64,000 nucleotides of DNA from Lipingzhangella_A rawalii (GTDB lineage: Bacteria > Actinomycetota > Actinomycetes > Streptosporangiales > Streptosporangiaceae). Shown here piece after piece: positions 27,381 through 35,477 of the stretch (the stretch's first letter is position 1; every line of letters starts with the position of its first letter). The notes under the pieces are model-generated. The model was not told where the DNA came from. It saw only the letters and a program-made list of their open reading frames with translations, and did not search any database. The translations under genes and the position numbers were made by a program. The DNA lies in the NCBI RefSeq assembly GCF_031628175.1, contig NZ_JAVLVT010000001.1, forward strand, positions 310,001 through 374,000, written 5' to 3'.

Positions 27381-27566
27381 CTACATCTTGCCGATGCGGA
27401 CCGCGTGCAGGAGGGCGGTCCACGCGTGGGTGGGGAGAGTCATGTAGCCGAGGTGGGGGTGTTGGGAGTCGCGAACCTGGACGCGGTTCTCAGCGGTGCG
27501 GCACTCGACGCAGTTGGGTTCGCGCCCTTCGCTGTAGCTGGACTTGGTCCAGGGGGTCTGGTGCAT
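27381..27566 (-). CDS. DUF397-domain protein
   Basis: 61 residues, the full length of the family. The core shows WTKSSYSEGREPNCVECR, VQVRDSQHP and a final aromatic helix (AWTALLHAVR). It is the third gene of an XRE-DUF397-DUF397 operon. In Streptomyces such small proteins pair with XRE regulators and affect development or antibiotic production, perhaps as their antagonists; a toxin-antitoxin-like role has been proposed. Confidence 0.9.
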   Translation of the reverse strand: MHQTPWTKSSYSEGREPNCVECRTAENRVQVRDSQHPHLGYMTLPTHAWTALLHAVRIGKM

Positions 27567-27668
27567 GGGTTCTCCTGCTTCCGGGATGGGGCCGGGTGTG
27601 CAGTTGGTGTACCCAGTGTGGCGGGGTACGGCCCTGGCCTGGTGTGGCCAGGGCCGCAGGCGGTGGGA

Positions 27669-27881
27669 TTAGAGGTCCCCGTTGCGTACGGCGGCGAGGA
27701 AGGCCCGCCATTCGGCTGCGGGAAAGTACAGCGCGCCCCGGCTGCGCTGCTTACTGTCGCGCACCCCGGTTTGGGCGCCCTCGCTGACCTCGACGCACTC
27801 GCCTCGCTCTTGGGTGTAGCTTGCCGTGTGCCAGCGCCGAGGGGTGGATGTAGCTTGTTCCGCGGCACGGGTTCTGCTCAT
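27669..27881 (-). CDS. DUF397-domain protein coupled to an XRE regulator
   Basis: 70 residues. The DUF397 core is WHTASYTQERGECVEVS, GVRDSKQRSRGALYFPAAEWRAFLAAVR. Its ATG overlaps the stop of the XRE gene (TGATG), so translation is coupled. A second DUF397 gene follows 102 bases downstream; the two differ enough to be old paralogues rather than a recent copy. Confidence 0.92.
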   Translation of the reverse strand: MSRTRAAEQATSTPRRWHTASYTQERGECVEVSEGAQTGVRDSKQRSRGALYFPAAEWRAFLAAVRNGDL

Positions 27882-28723
27882 CAGCGCCTTTCCAACTCTT
27901 CTGCCGCACCTCGAATGAAGGTGGTGCTCTCGTCCAGGGGGAGTGCGGCGGCCTGTAGATAGTCGAACTGTTGCTCGTGCTCGCGAAGCACACTCTCCCC
28001 TTCGAAGAAGTGACCGCTGGGTGGGACATCGAGGTAGCCGACCTGTTCGGCATCCCCAAGGGTGAGCAGGATGAAGCCGTACGGGCGGGCCATGCCCTTG
28101 GCCAACGGGAGCACCTGGATGTCGAGGTTGGGACGGTTGCTTAGCTCGACCAGGTAGTCAAGCTGGGTCCCCATTATGCCTGTGTCACCGATGAGGCAGC
28201 GCAGCGCCGATTCGTCGATCACCGACCAGACCCGGGGTGCGCCCTCACGGTCCAGCACGCTGTGCTGTCTCTCGATCCGGGCGTCTACCCGGCGCTTACG
28301 CTCGGTCGCATCGGCAACCAGGCCCCGGGCCATCAGCGCATCCACGTAGTCGGGGTGTTGGAACAGTCCAGGGATGAGACCAATGGCGTACTGCTGGATC
28401 TTGGTGGCCTCGTTCTCCAGACCGTAGAAGGCGTTCCCTGCCACATCCTCGTACTGGAACCACCAGGGCTTGTGTTTGCGAGCCGCCTTCGCGATCGCGA
28501 CCAACTCCTCGCGCAGCGCGTCGCTGCTGCCGTAGAGCCGACATAGCGCAGCAACCGCTTCGGTGTTCAACCGCACGAACCGCCCGTTCTCGATGCGGTA
28601 CATCTTGCTGACATCCCAGCCCATCTCCTCGGCGACCTGCTCCTGGGAGAGCTGAGCCTGGCTGCGAAGACGCTTCAACTGGCTGACCAGGTAGTGCCTG
28701 CGTACGGGGGAACCCTGGTTCAT
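27881..28723 (-). CDS. XRE-family regulator with DUF5753-type C-terminal domain
   Basis: 280 residues. The HTH is at about residues 15-65 (LRSQAQLSQEQVAEEMGWDVSKMYRIENGR). The C-terminal ~180 residues match the DUF5753 pattern, including YAIGLIPGLFQHPDYVDALM, ERQHSVLDREGAPRVWSVIDESALR and DIQVLPLAKGM. Such regulators are encoded in large numbers in actinobacteria together with DUF397 genes, which they are thought to bind. AAGGAGAGG precedes the ATG. The divergent operon from 28990 shares the AT-richer promoter region. Confidence 0.94.
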   Translation of the reverse strand: MNQGSPVRRHYLVSQLKRLRSQAQLSQEQVAEEMGWDVSKMYRIENGRFVRLNTEAVAALCRLYGSSDALREELVAIAKAARKHKPWWFQYEDVAGNAFYGLENEATKIQQYAIGLIPGLFQHPDYVDALMARGLVADATERKRRVDARIERQHSVLDREGAPRVWSVIDESALRCLIGDTGIMGTQLDYLVELSNRPNLDIQVLPLAKGMARPYGFILLTLGDAEQVGYLDVPPSGHFFEGESVLREHEQQFDYLQAAALPLDESTTFIRGAAEELERR

Positions 28724-28805
28724 CGCGACCTCTCCTTCTGACCGGCCGGGATATCAGTGGCACCGACTGACTGGCACGGGAGAAACCAGACACTCGTTCA
28801 TAATC

Positions 28806-28842
28806 CAGGCTCTTTGAGTTACAGGGCTTGTATTTTAGCCTG
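28806..28842. promoter_or_regulatory. Divergent AT-rich control region with inverted CAGGCT/AGCCTG
   Basis: The 28730-28900 region is clearly richer in A and T than its surroundings. CAGGCT (28806-28811) and AGCCTG (28837-28842) are perfect inverted arms 25 bases apart, with TTGAGT- and TATTTT-like promoter boxes between them. It lies between the XRE gene and the operon starting at 28990 and is a plausible binding site for that regulator. Confidence 0.4.
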
Positions 28843-28989
28843 TCGTCAGTAAGCTTAGAGCTACGAAGGGTTAATAAGCAACATGCGAGACGAGCCGTGG
28901 GCCGGCCCATATGCGCTCGGGCCGGGGTGCTGCCACACCCCGGCCCGAGCAGAAGAAACCCCGAAACTGCGACGAAACGAGGTTCTGTC

Positions 28990-29388
28990 ATGAACTCTAA
29001 CTGGCCTGGCCAGTTGATCTCCCGTGGCGGGGAAGTCTCACCCGGCTTGCCCGGTGACGCCAAGTCAGACCAGTCCGACACCCACCGAGCCCCGGTCGTG
29101 GTTTGGCAGTGTCCGGTGGTGGAGTGTTTGTGGGCGTCGGTGAATCCGTTGGAACATCCGTGTCCGTTTCCGCTGGCGTGTGTGTCTGCCGGCACAGCCG
29201 GTGGCGTGACCTCCCCGGTTTCTGGCGGTCCGCCTCGGCCGGATGTTCCGCCGCCTGCGGTGCTGGAGCAGGTGTTGGCGGGGTTGCGGTGGCTGGATGC
29301 CGGGCGTGGTCAGCACCCGGGGGAGCGGCCGGCCCAGGAGCTGTCCGGGGACGCACCCACGGTGCCGCTGGGGGTGGTCACGCCATGA
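28990..29388 (+). CDS. Hypothetical protein in the XRE/DUF397-divergent operon
   Basis: 132 residues, not recognised. It has a central Cys-containing part (WQCPVVECLWASVNPLEHPCPF) and a Pro/Gly-rich second half ending in a short helix (PAVLEQVLAGLRWLDA). A GAGG lies seven bases before the ATG. The stop overlaps the next start (ATGA). It is the first gene of a three-gene operon that ends with an HATPase protein. Confidence 0.6.
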   Translation: MNSNWPGQLISRGGEVSPGLPGDAKSDQSDTHRAPVVVWQCPVVECLWASVNPLEHPCPFPLACVSAGTAGGVTSPVSGGPPRPDVPPPAVLEQVLAGLRWLDAGRGQHPGERPAQELSGDAPTVPLGVVTP

Positions 29389-29528
29389 CCGGGCCTCAGG
29401 AGGAGCCCCGGGGATTGGGGGCAGCGGAGACGCACCGGTTGGCCAAGCAGCTGCGTGTGGCGGCCTCGGGCACGACCATCGTGCTCCCTACTCGGGCACG
29501 GCCGATGGGGGGTGGGGAGCATGTGTGA
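29385..29528 (+). CDS. Small hypothetical protein, coupled on both sides
   Basis: 47 residues, not recognised: mostly polar with one helix (AAETHRLAKQLRVAASG). Its ATG overlaps the upstream stop by four bases and its stop lies eight bases inside the following ATP-binding gene. These tight overlaps are the main support for it being translated. Confidence 0.5.
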   Translation: MTGPQEEPRGLGAAETHRLAKQLRVAASGTTIVLPTRARPMGGGEHV

Positions 29529-30069
29529 GCGCTTTCAGCGCACCTTCCCCGGGATCCCGGCCAGTGTGGCCCGCGCCCGCGCCTGGGCCACCGAGGTGCT
29601 GAGCCCGCGCATCACCGACGAGGAGGCCATCGGGGATGCCCGATTGGTGGTGAGCGAACTCGTCACCAACGCGCTTCAGCACACCAGCAGTGGCGATCGC
29701 GGCATGGGACGCGCTGAAGCACGGCTGCGGGCGATCCTGGGCCGGGTCGAGCTTCGCCTGCTCCTCGCGCCGCGCCGCATCCGCGTGGAAGTCACCGACA
29801 CCGGCACATTCCCGCGACCGGAGGGCGCGATACCACACGAGGCCAGCGAAGATCGCCCTGGAACGCCCGGCCCGATAGTGCGGTGTCCCGACCCGGACGC
29901 CGAGCACGGCCGCGGACTCGCGTTGGTGGATCACCTGGCACAGCGCTGGTTCTCGCGCGGTGACCACACCGGCCGCACCGTCACCGCGGATCTGGCCCAC
30001 CAGTCCGCCCCGGTCACGGTGGGCGCCGGCGGCGTGCCCGCCCAGCGGTACTGCCCCCGCACCGAGTAA
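29521..30069 (+). CDS. HATPase_c ATP-binding protein, anti-sigma-factor kinase (RsbW/SpoIIAB) type
   Basis: 182 residues. The GHKL ATPase motifs are present: N box VVSELVTNALQHT (about residues 43-56), G1 VEVTDTGTF (about 88-96) and G2 EHGRGLALVDHLA (about 129-141). Stand-alone proteins of this kind bind sigma factors or phosphorylate anti-anti-sigma factors. Many actinobacteria encode them next to XRE/DUF397 pairs. No sigma factor is nearby. GGGGAG precedes the ATG. Confidence 0.88.
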   Translation: MCERFQRTFPGIPASVARARAWATEVLSPRITDEEAIGDARLVVSELVTNALQHTSSGDRGMGRAEARLRAILGRVELRLLLAPRRIRVEVTDTGTFPRPEGAIPHEASEDRPGTPGPIVRCPDPDAEHGRGLALVDHLAQRWFSRGDHTGRTVTADLAHQSAPVTVGAGGVPAQRYCPRTE

Positions 30070-30093
30070 TACCCCTCCGGGTGGTGAAGCGCA

Positions 30094-30122
30094 CCCCGCA
30101 CGGCCCCCAGCCGTGCCCGGGG
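30094..30122 (+). terminator. Hairpin after the HATPase gene
   Basis: CCCCGCACGGC (30094-30104) pairs with GCCGTGCCCGGGG (30110-30122), an 11-bp stem with a two-base bulge and a CCCCA loop. It lies 25 bases after the stop and probably ends the operon. Confidence 0.55.
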
Positions 30123-30216
30123 CAGGCCACACCACCCCGAACAACCCCACCTGGGTGAGATTGAGGCGGCCCGGACGAACGTGGGGCCGCCCCCAGGTGA
30201 TGAGGCCCCGTCAAAG

Positions 30217-30246
30217 CCGATGGGGGTGGCAAAAGGCCGATGGGGG
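30217..30246 (+). repeat. Two direct CCGATGGGGG copies upstream of the glycosyltransferase gene
   Basis: The 10-mer occurs at 30217-30226 and 30237-30246, starts 20 bases apart (about two helix turns), just before the GT4 gene. It is a possible regulator site. Confidence 0.35.
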
Positions 30247-30319
30247 AGTAGGGCGTAAATGATCTACGATGTAAAGGTGCCGGTTGTGTTCACCCACCCC
30301 ACCGGGTACACCCGAGCCC

Positions 30320-31468
30320 GTGACCCACACCCTGCTCATTACCAACGACTTCCCACCGCGCACGGGCGGCATCGAGACCTTCTGCCACGAACTGGCCCGG
30401 CGCATGTCACCCGCCGCCGACGGGGCGCCGGGAGTCGTCGTCTACACCTCACATGCCTCGGGAGCGAGCGAGTATGACGCCGCATTGCCGTTTCCCGTAG
30501 TGCGGGATACCGCGCGGACGCTGTTGCCAACCGCACGGGTGGCCCGGCGCGCCGCGCAGCTCGTGCGGGAATTCGGCTGTGACCGGGTGGTGTTCGGCGC
30601 GGCGGCCCCGCTGGGCCTGTTGGCCCCGCACCTGCGCGCGGCCGGAGCACGGCGCATCGTGGCGATCACGCACGGCCACGAGCTGTGGTGGGCGCGCCTT
30701 CCGGGTTCCCGCCAGCTGCTGCGGTGGATCGCGGACGGGGTGGACGTGCTCACCTACCTGAATGCGCACACTCGTGGGGTTATCGAGCCCGCCCTGGCGC
30801 CAGCCGGCCGCGCCCGGCTGGCGCAGCTGAGCCCGGGGGTGGACCCGGCGCTGTTCCGTCCGGATGTGGACACGGGCGCGATTCGGCAGCGCTACCGCCT
30901 GTACGGGGCGCGGATGGTGCTGTGTGCCACCCGGCTGGTGCCCCGCAAGGGCGTGGACACGCTGCTTCGCGCCTGGCCCAGGGTGCACAGCGCCATCCCG
31001 GACGCCCGGCTGCTGGTGGTGGGCGACGGACCGGACCGCACCCGCCTGCACCGGCTTCGGCGACGGCTCGGTGATGCCGCCACCACTGTGACCTTCGCGG
31101 GTAGCCACCCGCATGCGGCGCTGCCGGAGTTCTTTGCTGCCGCCGACGTGTTCGCGATGCCGTGCCGCACCCGCCGGGCCGGGCTCGAACCCGAAGGGCT
31201 GGGCATCGTCTATCTGGAGGCCGCAGCCAGTGGTCTCCCGGTGATCGTCGGGGACTCCGGTGGGGCCCCCGAGGCGGTGCGGGATGGCGAGACAGGCTAC
31301 GTGGTCAACGGGCGGGATTCGCGGGAGGTGGCCCAGCGGCTCATCACCCTGCTCACCACCCCCGCACAGAAGCAGGCGATGGGGGAGCGTGGGCGGCGCT
31401 GGGTGCGTGTCGAGTGGACCTGGGACGCAGTGGCCTCACGGTTGGAATCCCTATGTCCCCCCGGGTAG
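30320..31468 (+). CDS. GT4-family glycosyltransferase (PimB-like)
   Basis: 382 residues with the GT-B fold. The N-terminus TLLITNDFPPRTGGIETFCHELARRM is the acceptor-side glycine-rich loop. The C-terminal half has VPRKGVDTLLRAW, a basic sugar-nucleotide motif, and LEPEGLGIVYLEAAASGLPVI, the E-x7-E donor motif. The sequence resembles PimB, a mannosyltransferase that adds mannose to phosphatidylinositol mannosides, but related enzymes act on other lipids. The start is uncertain: GTG 30320 gives homology from the first residues but has a poor ribosome site, and GTG 30284 lies upstream. Confidence 0.85.
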   Translation: MTHTLLITNDFPPRTGGIETFCHELARRMSPAADGAPGVVVYTSHASGASEYDAALPFPVVRDTARTLLPTARVARRAAQLVREFGCDRVVFGAAAPLGLLAPHLRAAGARRIVAITHGHELWWARLPGSRQLLRWIADGVDVLTYLNAHTRGVIEPALAPAGRARLAQLSPGVDPALFRPDVDTGAIRQRYRLYGARMVLCATRLVPRKGVDTLLRAWPRVHSAIPDARLLVVGDGPDRTRLHRLRRRLGDAATTVTFAGSHPHAALPEFFAAADVFAMPCRTRRAGLEPEGLGIVYLEAAASGLPVIVGDSGGAPEAVRDGETGYVVNGRDSREVAQRLITLLTTPAQKQAMGERGRRWVRVEWTWDAVASRLESLCPPG

Positions 31469-31492
31469 TACATCGTGACCGTGATCACCATA

Positions 31493-31510
31493 TACTTGGA
31501 CGTCCAAGTA
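31493..31510. promoter_or_regulatory. Perfect 18-base palindrome, likely operator
   Basis: TACTTGGACGTCCAAGTA is an exact palindrome 28 bases before the acyl-CoA dehydrogenase start. A TATACT, a good -10 box, overlaps its left arm (31491-31496), so a bound repressor would block transcription. The size and symmetry fit a TetR- or MerR-type regulator; the regulator gene is not in the window. Confidence 0.75.
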
Positions 31511-31537
31511 GATTGCGGTGCGGATACTGGAGTGCAC

Positions 31538-32692
31538 ATGCCGGTGGAACGGGCCCTGCCCACGGAGGAAGCTGGGGACCTGCTGGAGTTGACCCGCGAC
31601 GTGGTCGCCAAGGAGCTGGGGCCACGGGTCGCCCGCGACGAGGCCCGGGGCACGTTTCCGCGGGATGTGTTCACCACCCTCGGTGCGACGGGGCTCCTGG
31701 GGCTTCCCTATCCGAGTGAGTACGGCGGGGGAGACCAGCCCTACGAGGTCTATCTCCAGATGGTCGAGGAACTGGCTGCCGGTTGGTTGGCCGTGGGGCT
31801 CGGCCTCAGCGTGCACACCCTGGCCTGCTTTCCCGTCGCCACCTACGGCACCGAGGACCAGCGTCGGCGGCTGCTGCCCGAGCTACTCGGCGGCGAGCTC
31901 CTGGGCGCCTACTGCCTTTCCGAGGCGCACTCCGGTTCCGACGCCGCCGCGCTGGCCACCCGCGCCGAGCCGGAGGCGGACGGTTACCGCGTGTCCGGAG
32001 GTAAGACCTGGATCACCCACGGTGGGGTCGCCGACTTCTACACCCTCTTCGCCCGCACCGGAAGTCCGGACAGTGGCGCCAAAGGCATTAGCTGCCTGCA
32101 CGTGCCCGCGGCAACCCCTGGACTGGAGGCCCAAGCCCCGGAACAGAAGATGGGCATGTCCTCCTCGCCCACAGCGGCGGTCAGCTTCGATGGTGCGCTC
32201 GTGGCCCACCAGGACCGGATCGGTGCCGAGGGGCAGGGGTTCTCTATCGCCCTGGCGGCCCTGGACTCCGGACGGTTGGGGATCGCCGCCTGCGCGGTCG
32301 GGCTCGCCCAAGCCGCCCTGGACGCCGCGGTGGACTACGCCCAGCAGCGAGAACAGTTCGGCCAGCCCATCGCCAACTTTCAGGGCGTGTCCTTTCTCCT
32401 CGCCGATATGGCCACTCAGGTCAGTGCAGCCCGGGAACTCTATCTCTCGGCCGCGCGGCTACGGGACCGTGGCCACGCCTATTCCCGACAGGCGGCAATG
32501 GCGAAACTGTTCGCTAGTGACGCTGCGATGCGCGTGACCACGGATGCCGTTCAGGTGCTGGGCGGATACGGATACACCACCGACTTTCCCGTGGAGCGGT
32601 TTATGCGGGAGGCAAAGGTCCTACAAATCGTCGAGGGGACCAACCAGATCCAGCGCATGGTCATCGGGCGTTCGTTAACCGGTCAGGGATAG
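31538..32692 (+). CDS. Acyl-CoA dehydrogenase
   Basis: 384 residues. The flavoenzyme oxidises acyl-CoA to enoyl-CoA and passes electrons to electron-transfer flavoprotein. Typical motifs are YCLSEAHSGSDAAALATRA, QREQFGQPIANFQGVSFLLADM and VQVLGGYGYTTDFPVERFMREAK. The catalytic Glu is in QIVEGTNQIQ. The ATG at 31538 has GGAG five bases upstream and follows the palindrome. The substrate, a fatty or branched-chain acyl-CoA, cannot be distinguished. It is a single-gene unit. Confidence 0.93.
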   Translation: MPVERALPTEEAGDLLELTRDVVAKELGPRVARDEARGTFPRDVFTTLGATGLLGLPYPSEYGGGDQPYEVYLQMVEELAAGWLAVGLGLSVHTLACFPVATYGTEDQRRRLLPELLGGELLGAYCLSEAHSGSDAAALATRAEPEADGYRVSGGKTWITHGGVADFYTLFARTGSPDSGAKGISCLHVPAATPGLEAQAPEQKMGMSSSPTAAVSFDGALVAHQDRIGAEGQGFSIALAALDSGRLGIAACAVGLAQAALDAAVDYAQQREQFGQPIANFQGVSFLLADMATQVSAARELYLSAARLRDRGHAYSRQAAMAKLFASDAAMRVTTDAVQVLGGYGYTTDFPVERFMREAKVLQIVEGTNQIQRMVIGRSLTGQG

Positions 32693-32734
32693 CCCGCGCG
32701 GTATTCCCGCGATTAGTGCTGGTCAAAGCCATTT

Positions 32735-32744
32735 TTCGATGATG
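32735..32744 (+). promoter_or_regulatory. TTCGATGATG element upstream of the ABC operon
   Basis: The same 10-mer occurs twice in tandem upstream of the second MsmK-type ATPase gene (39210-39229, opposite strand). This copy lies about 140 bases before the ABC operon start. It is likely a shared regulator site. Confidence 0.55.
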
Positions 32745-32838
32745 GGGCCGGTTCGGCCGTGGGAATCGGTGTTCACCGTTCGGATACGGATGAGTAACAG
32801 GAACTTTCGGCGTCTGTTCGTGACGGCAATTCGCTGAT

Positions 32839-32868
32839 ACGACTCTTCCTGAGGCGAGGTCGAGTCGT
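32839..32868 (+). promoter_or_regulatory. Inverted repeat before the ABC operon start
   Basis: ACGACTC (32839-32845) and GAGTCGT (32862-32868) are perfect arms 16 bases apart, ending just before the GGGAG ribosome site. It could be an operator or an mRNA hairpin in the leader. Confidence 0.4.
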
Positions 32869-32881
32869 TGGGAGAACGGAC

Positions 32882-34126
32882 GTGGCCGAGGTCGAGCTCT
32901 CGGGTGTCTCCAAGATTTATCCGGACGGAACCCGGGCGGTGGACTCCCTGGACCTCACCATTACCGATGGTGAATTTCTCGTCCTGGTGGGGCCGTCTGG
33001 CTGTGGCAAGAGTACGGCCCTGCGCATGGTCGCCGGCCTGGAGGAGGTCAGTGCCGGAACGCTGCGCATCGGACATCGTGTCGTCAACCGGGTGCCGGCA
33101 CGTGACCGCGACGTCGCCATGGTGTTCCAAAGCTACGCCCTGTATCCACACCTGTCGGTGCGCGACAACATCGGATTCGGTCTGCAACTGCGGCGCACCC
33201 CCAAGGCCGAGATTCGCCGCAGAGTCGACGAGGCAGCTGCCACCCTGGGGCTGACCGAGCACCTGGAGCGCAAGCCGCGCAACCTGTCGGGGGGACAGCG
33301 CCAGCGCGTCGCCATGGGGCGGGCGATCGTCCGCAACCCACAGGCGTTCCTGATGGACGAGCCACTGTCCAACCTGGACGCGAAGCTGCGCGTGCAGATG
33401 CGCGCGGAGATCTCCCGGATTCAACGCTCCCTCGGGGTGACCACCCTCTACGTCACCCACGACCAGGTGGAGGCGATGACACTCGGCGACCGGGTCGCGG
33501 TACTCAAGCGCGGACTGCTTCAGCAGGTCGCCGCTCCCCAGGAACTGTACGAGCGGCCGGCGAACCTCTTCGTCGCCGGGTTCATCGGCTCCCCGGCGAT
33601 GAACCTCGTGGATGCACAGCTCGAATCCGACGGTGCGGGCGCGGTGCTGCACCTGGGGCAGCAGCGGCTGAGTCTGTCTGGGGCGGTCCTGGCCGACCGT
33701 CCGGCCCTGGGCTCCTACCTTGGCCGGCGGGTGGCCGTGGGAATCCGTCCCGAGGACATGGAGGACGCCACCCTGGCCACGGACGGCGCCGCGGCCGTGC
33801 TCACCGCCACGGCAGACCTGGTGGAGGCACTCGGATCGGAGCTTCTCGTGCACTTCCGGGTGCCGGCGCCTCCCGTCGTCACCGAGGACACCCGAGAGTT
33901 GGCCCGGGACCTCGGCGCGGAGGAGACGGCAGGGCCGTCCGCTGCGGAACCGGGGTCGGTGCTGATTGCCCGGTTCAGCCCGCGGTCGGCGACCACGGCG
34001 GGGGAGCGGGTGCACGTTCGGGTCGACACCGAACGGCTCTACTTCTTCGATCCCGTGACCGGAGCAGCGATCCGGGGCGACAACCCAGTAGCCACGCAGC
34101 CGGAGAGAGAGGGAACTCATGCGTAA
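32882..34126 (+). CDS. ABC sugar transporter ATP-binding protein (MsmK/UgpC type)
   Basis: 414 residues. Walker A is GPSGCGKST, the signature is LSGGQRQRVAMGRA, Walker B is AFLMDEPLSNLDAKL, and the switch His is in VTHDQVEAM. The long C-terminal OB-like region (about 240-414) is typical of MalK/UgpC-type sugar importers. It is the first gene of a four-gene operon; its stop overlaps the next start by eight bases. A very similar ATPase is encoded on the opposite strand at 37895-39151. Confidence 0.94.
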   Translation: MAEVELSGVSKIYPDGTRAVDSLDLTITDGEFLVLVGPSGCGKSTALRMVAGLEEVSAGTLRIGHRVVNRVPARDRDVAMVFQSYALYPHLSVRDNIGFGLQLRRTPKAEIRRRVDEAAATLGLTEHLERKPRNLSGGQRQRVAMGRAIVRNPQAFLMDEPLSNLDAKLRVQMRAEISRIQRSLGVTTLYVTHDQVEAMTLGDRVAVLKRGLLQQVAAPQELYERPANLFVAGFIGSPAMNLVDAQLESDGAGAVLHLGQQRLSLSGAVLADRPALGSYLGRRVAVGIRPEDMEDATLATDGAAAVLTATADLVEALGSELLVHFRVPAPPVVTEDTRELARDLGAEETAGPSAAEPGSVLIARFSPRSATTAGERVHVRVDTERLYFFDPVTGAAIRGDNPVATQPEREGTHA

Positions 34127-35441
34127 CCACCAGCGCGGACTCGCCCGGGGGCGGGCGGCCCTGGCAGTCACGTCCGCCGCAGCGTTGCTCGGCGCCACCG
34201 CCTGCAACGGGGAGGACCCCTTCGACGGCTCCGAACTGTTGGTCGCCGCGGTGTGGACCGGCGCGGAACAGGAGAATTTCGAGGAGGTTCTGGCCCTCTT
34301 CGAGGAGGAGAGCGGCCACCGCGTGACCTACGACGACACCGGGGAGGACACCGCCGCCTACCTGGGACCTCGGCTCGAGGCCGGAGAGGCACCCGACGTG
34401 GCGATGCTGCCCCAACCGGGGCTGATGGCCGAGTACGCCGAGCAGGGGGACCTGGAACCCCTCTCCGAGACGGTCCTTGACGAGGTGGACGCCAACTACG
34501 TCGACTACTGGCAGGAGCTGGGCACCGTGGACGGACACGCCTACGGGGTCATGCTCAAGGCCGCCCACAAGTCCCTGATCTGGTACCGGCCCGAGGCATT
34601 CGAGAATGCCGGTGTCGAGCCACCCGACACCTATGACGAGCTGGTCGGTGGGGTGGCTCCAGCGCTGGCCGAGGCGGGGGAGACCCCGTTCGCCATGTGC
34701 GGTAGCGACGGCTGGACCCTGACCGACTGGTTCGAGAACGTCTATCTCTCGCAGGCCGGCCCCGAGCGCTACGACCAGTTGCTGGAGCGGGAGATCGCCT
34801 GGACCGACGACTCCGTCGTGACAGCGTTGGAGACCTTGGCCGAGATTTGGGCCGACGAGTCGCTGATGCACGGGGGAACCGACGGCGCCGTGGGCACCGG
34901 TTTCCCCGACTGCGTCACCGACGTCTACGGAACCGAGGACGCGGCGATGGTGTACGAGGGGGACTTTGTGGCGGCCAGCGCCGAGGAAGCCGGGGCCGTG
35001 GTCGGGGAGGACGCCCGCGCCTTCACCTTCCCCGCCGTCGGCGACGAGGCACCGGTGGTGCTCGGTGGAGACATCGCGGTGGCGATGACCGAGGAGGAGG
35101 CGGCCCAAGAGCTTCTGGCCTTCCTGGCGACCCCGGAGGCGGGGACGGCATGGGCACAGCAGGGCGGATTCCTGTCCCCGAACGACAACGTCGACGTGGA
35201 GGCCTACCCGGACGAGTTCACCCAGGGGCTCGCCGAGAGCGTCCACCAGGCCGGTGACGACGTGCGCTATGACCTCTCCGACCAGCTCCCCAGCGGTTTC
35301 GGAGCGACCGAGGGCTCCGGCATGTGGGCCACGCTCCAGGACTTCCTACGGGATCCCGGTGACCCCGAGGCCATCGCCGAGGAACTGGAGGAGGACGCCG
35401 CTGCCGCCCATGGCAACGGCAGTGACGAAGACGACGACTAG
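34119..35441 (+). CDS. ABC transporter solute-binding lipoprotein (carbohydrate type)
   Basis: 440 residues. The signal ends in LLGATAC (lipobox Cys at about residue 29), so it is anchored outside the membrane. The mature part has the two-lobed family 1 binding-protein layout (ELLVAAVWTGAEQENFEEVLALFEEESGHRVTYD at the start), suggesting binding of an oligosaccharide or polyol. It is strongly acidic, ending in a stretch of Glu and Asp. The ATG overlaps the end of the ATPase gene by eight bases. Confidence 0.93.
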   Translation: MRNHQRGLARGRAALAVTSAAALLGATACNGEDPFDGSELLVAAVWTGAEQENFEEVLALFEEESGHRVTYDDTGEDTAAYLGPRLEAGEAPDVAMLPQPGLMAEYAEQGDLEPLSETVLDEVDANYVDYWQELGTVDGHAYGVMLKAAHKSLIWYRPEAFENAGVEPPDTYDELVGGVAPALAEAGETPFAMCGSDGWTLTDWFENVYLSQAGPERYDQLLEREIAWTDDSVVTALETLAEIWADESLMHGGTDGAVGTGFPDCVTDVYGTEDAAMVYEGDFVAASAEEAGAVVGEDARAFTFPAVGDEAPVVLGGDIAVAMTEEEAAQELLAFLATPEAGTAWAQQGGFLSPNDNVDVEAYPDEFTQGLAESVHQAGDDVRYDLSDQLPSGFGATEGSGMWATLQDFLRDPGDPEAIAEELEEDAAAAHGNGSDEDDD

Positions 35442-35477
35442 CCGGTTTCCGTCGGCGCACCGAGACGGAGGACACCC

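Noticed and set aside
24690..30260. Genomic island or prophage
   Set aside because: The region is rich in accessory genes, but no integrase, transposase, tRNA edge or phage gene is present.
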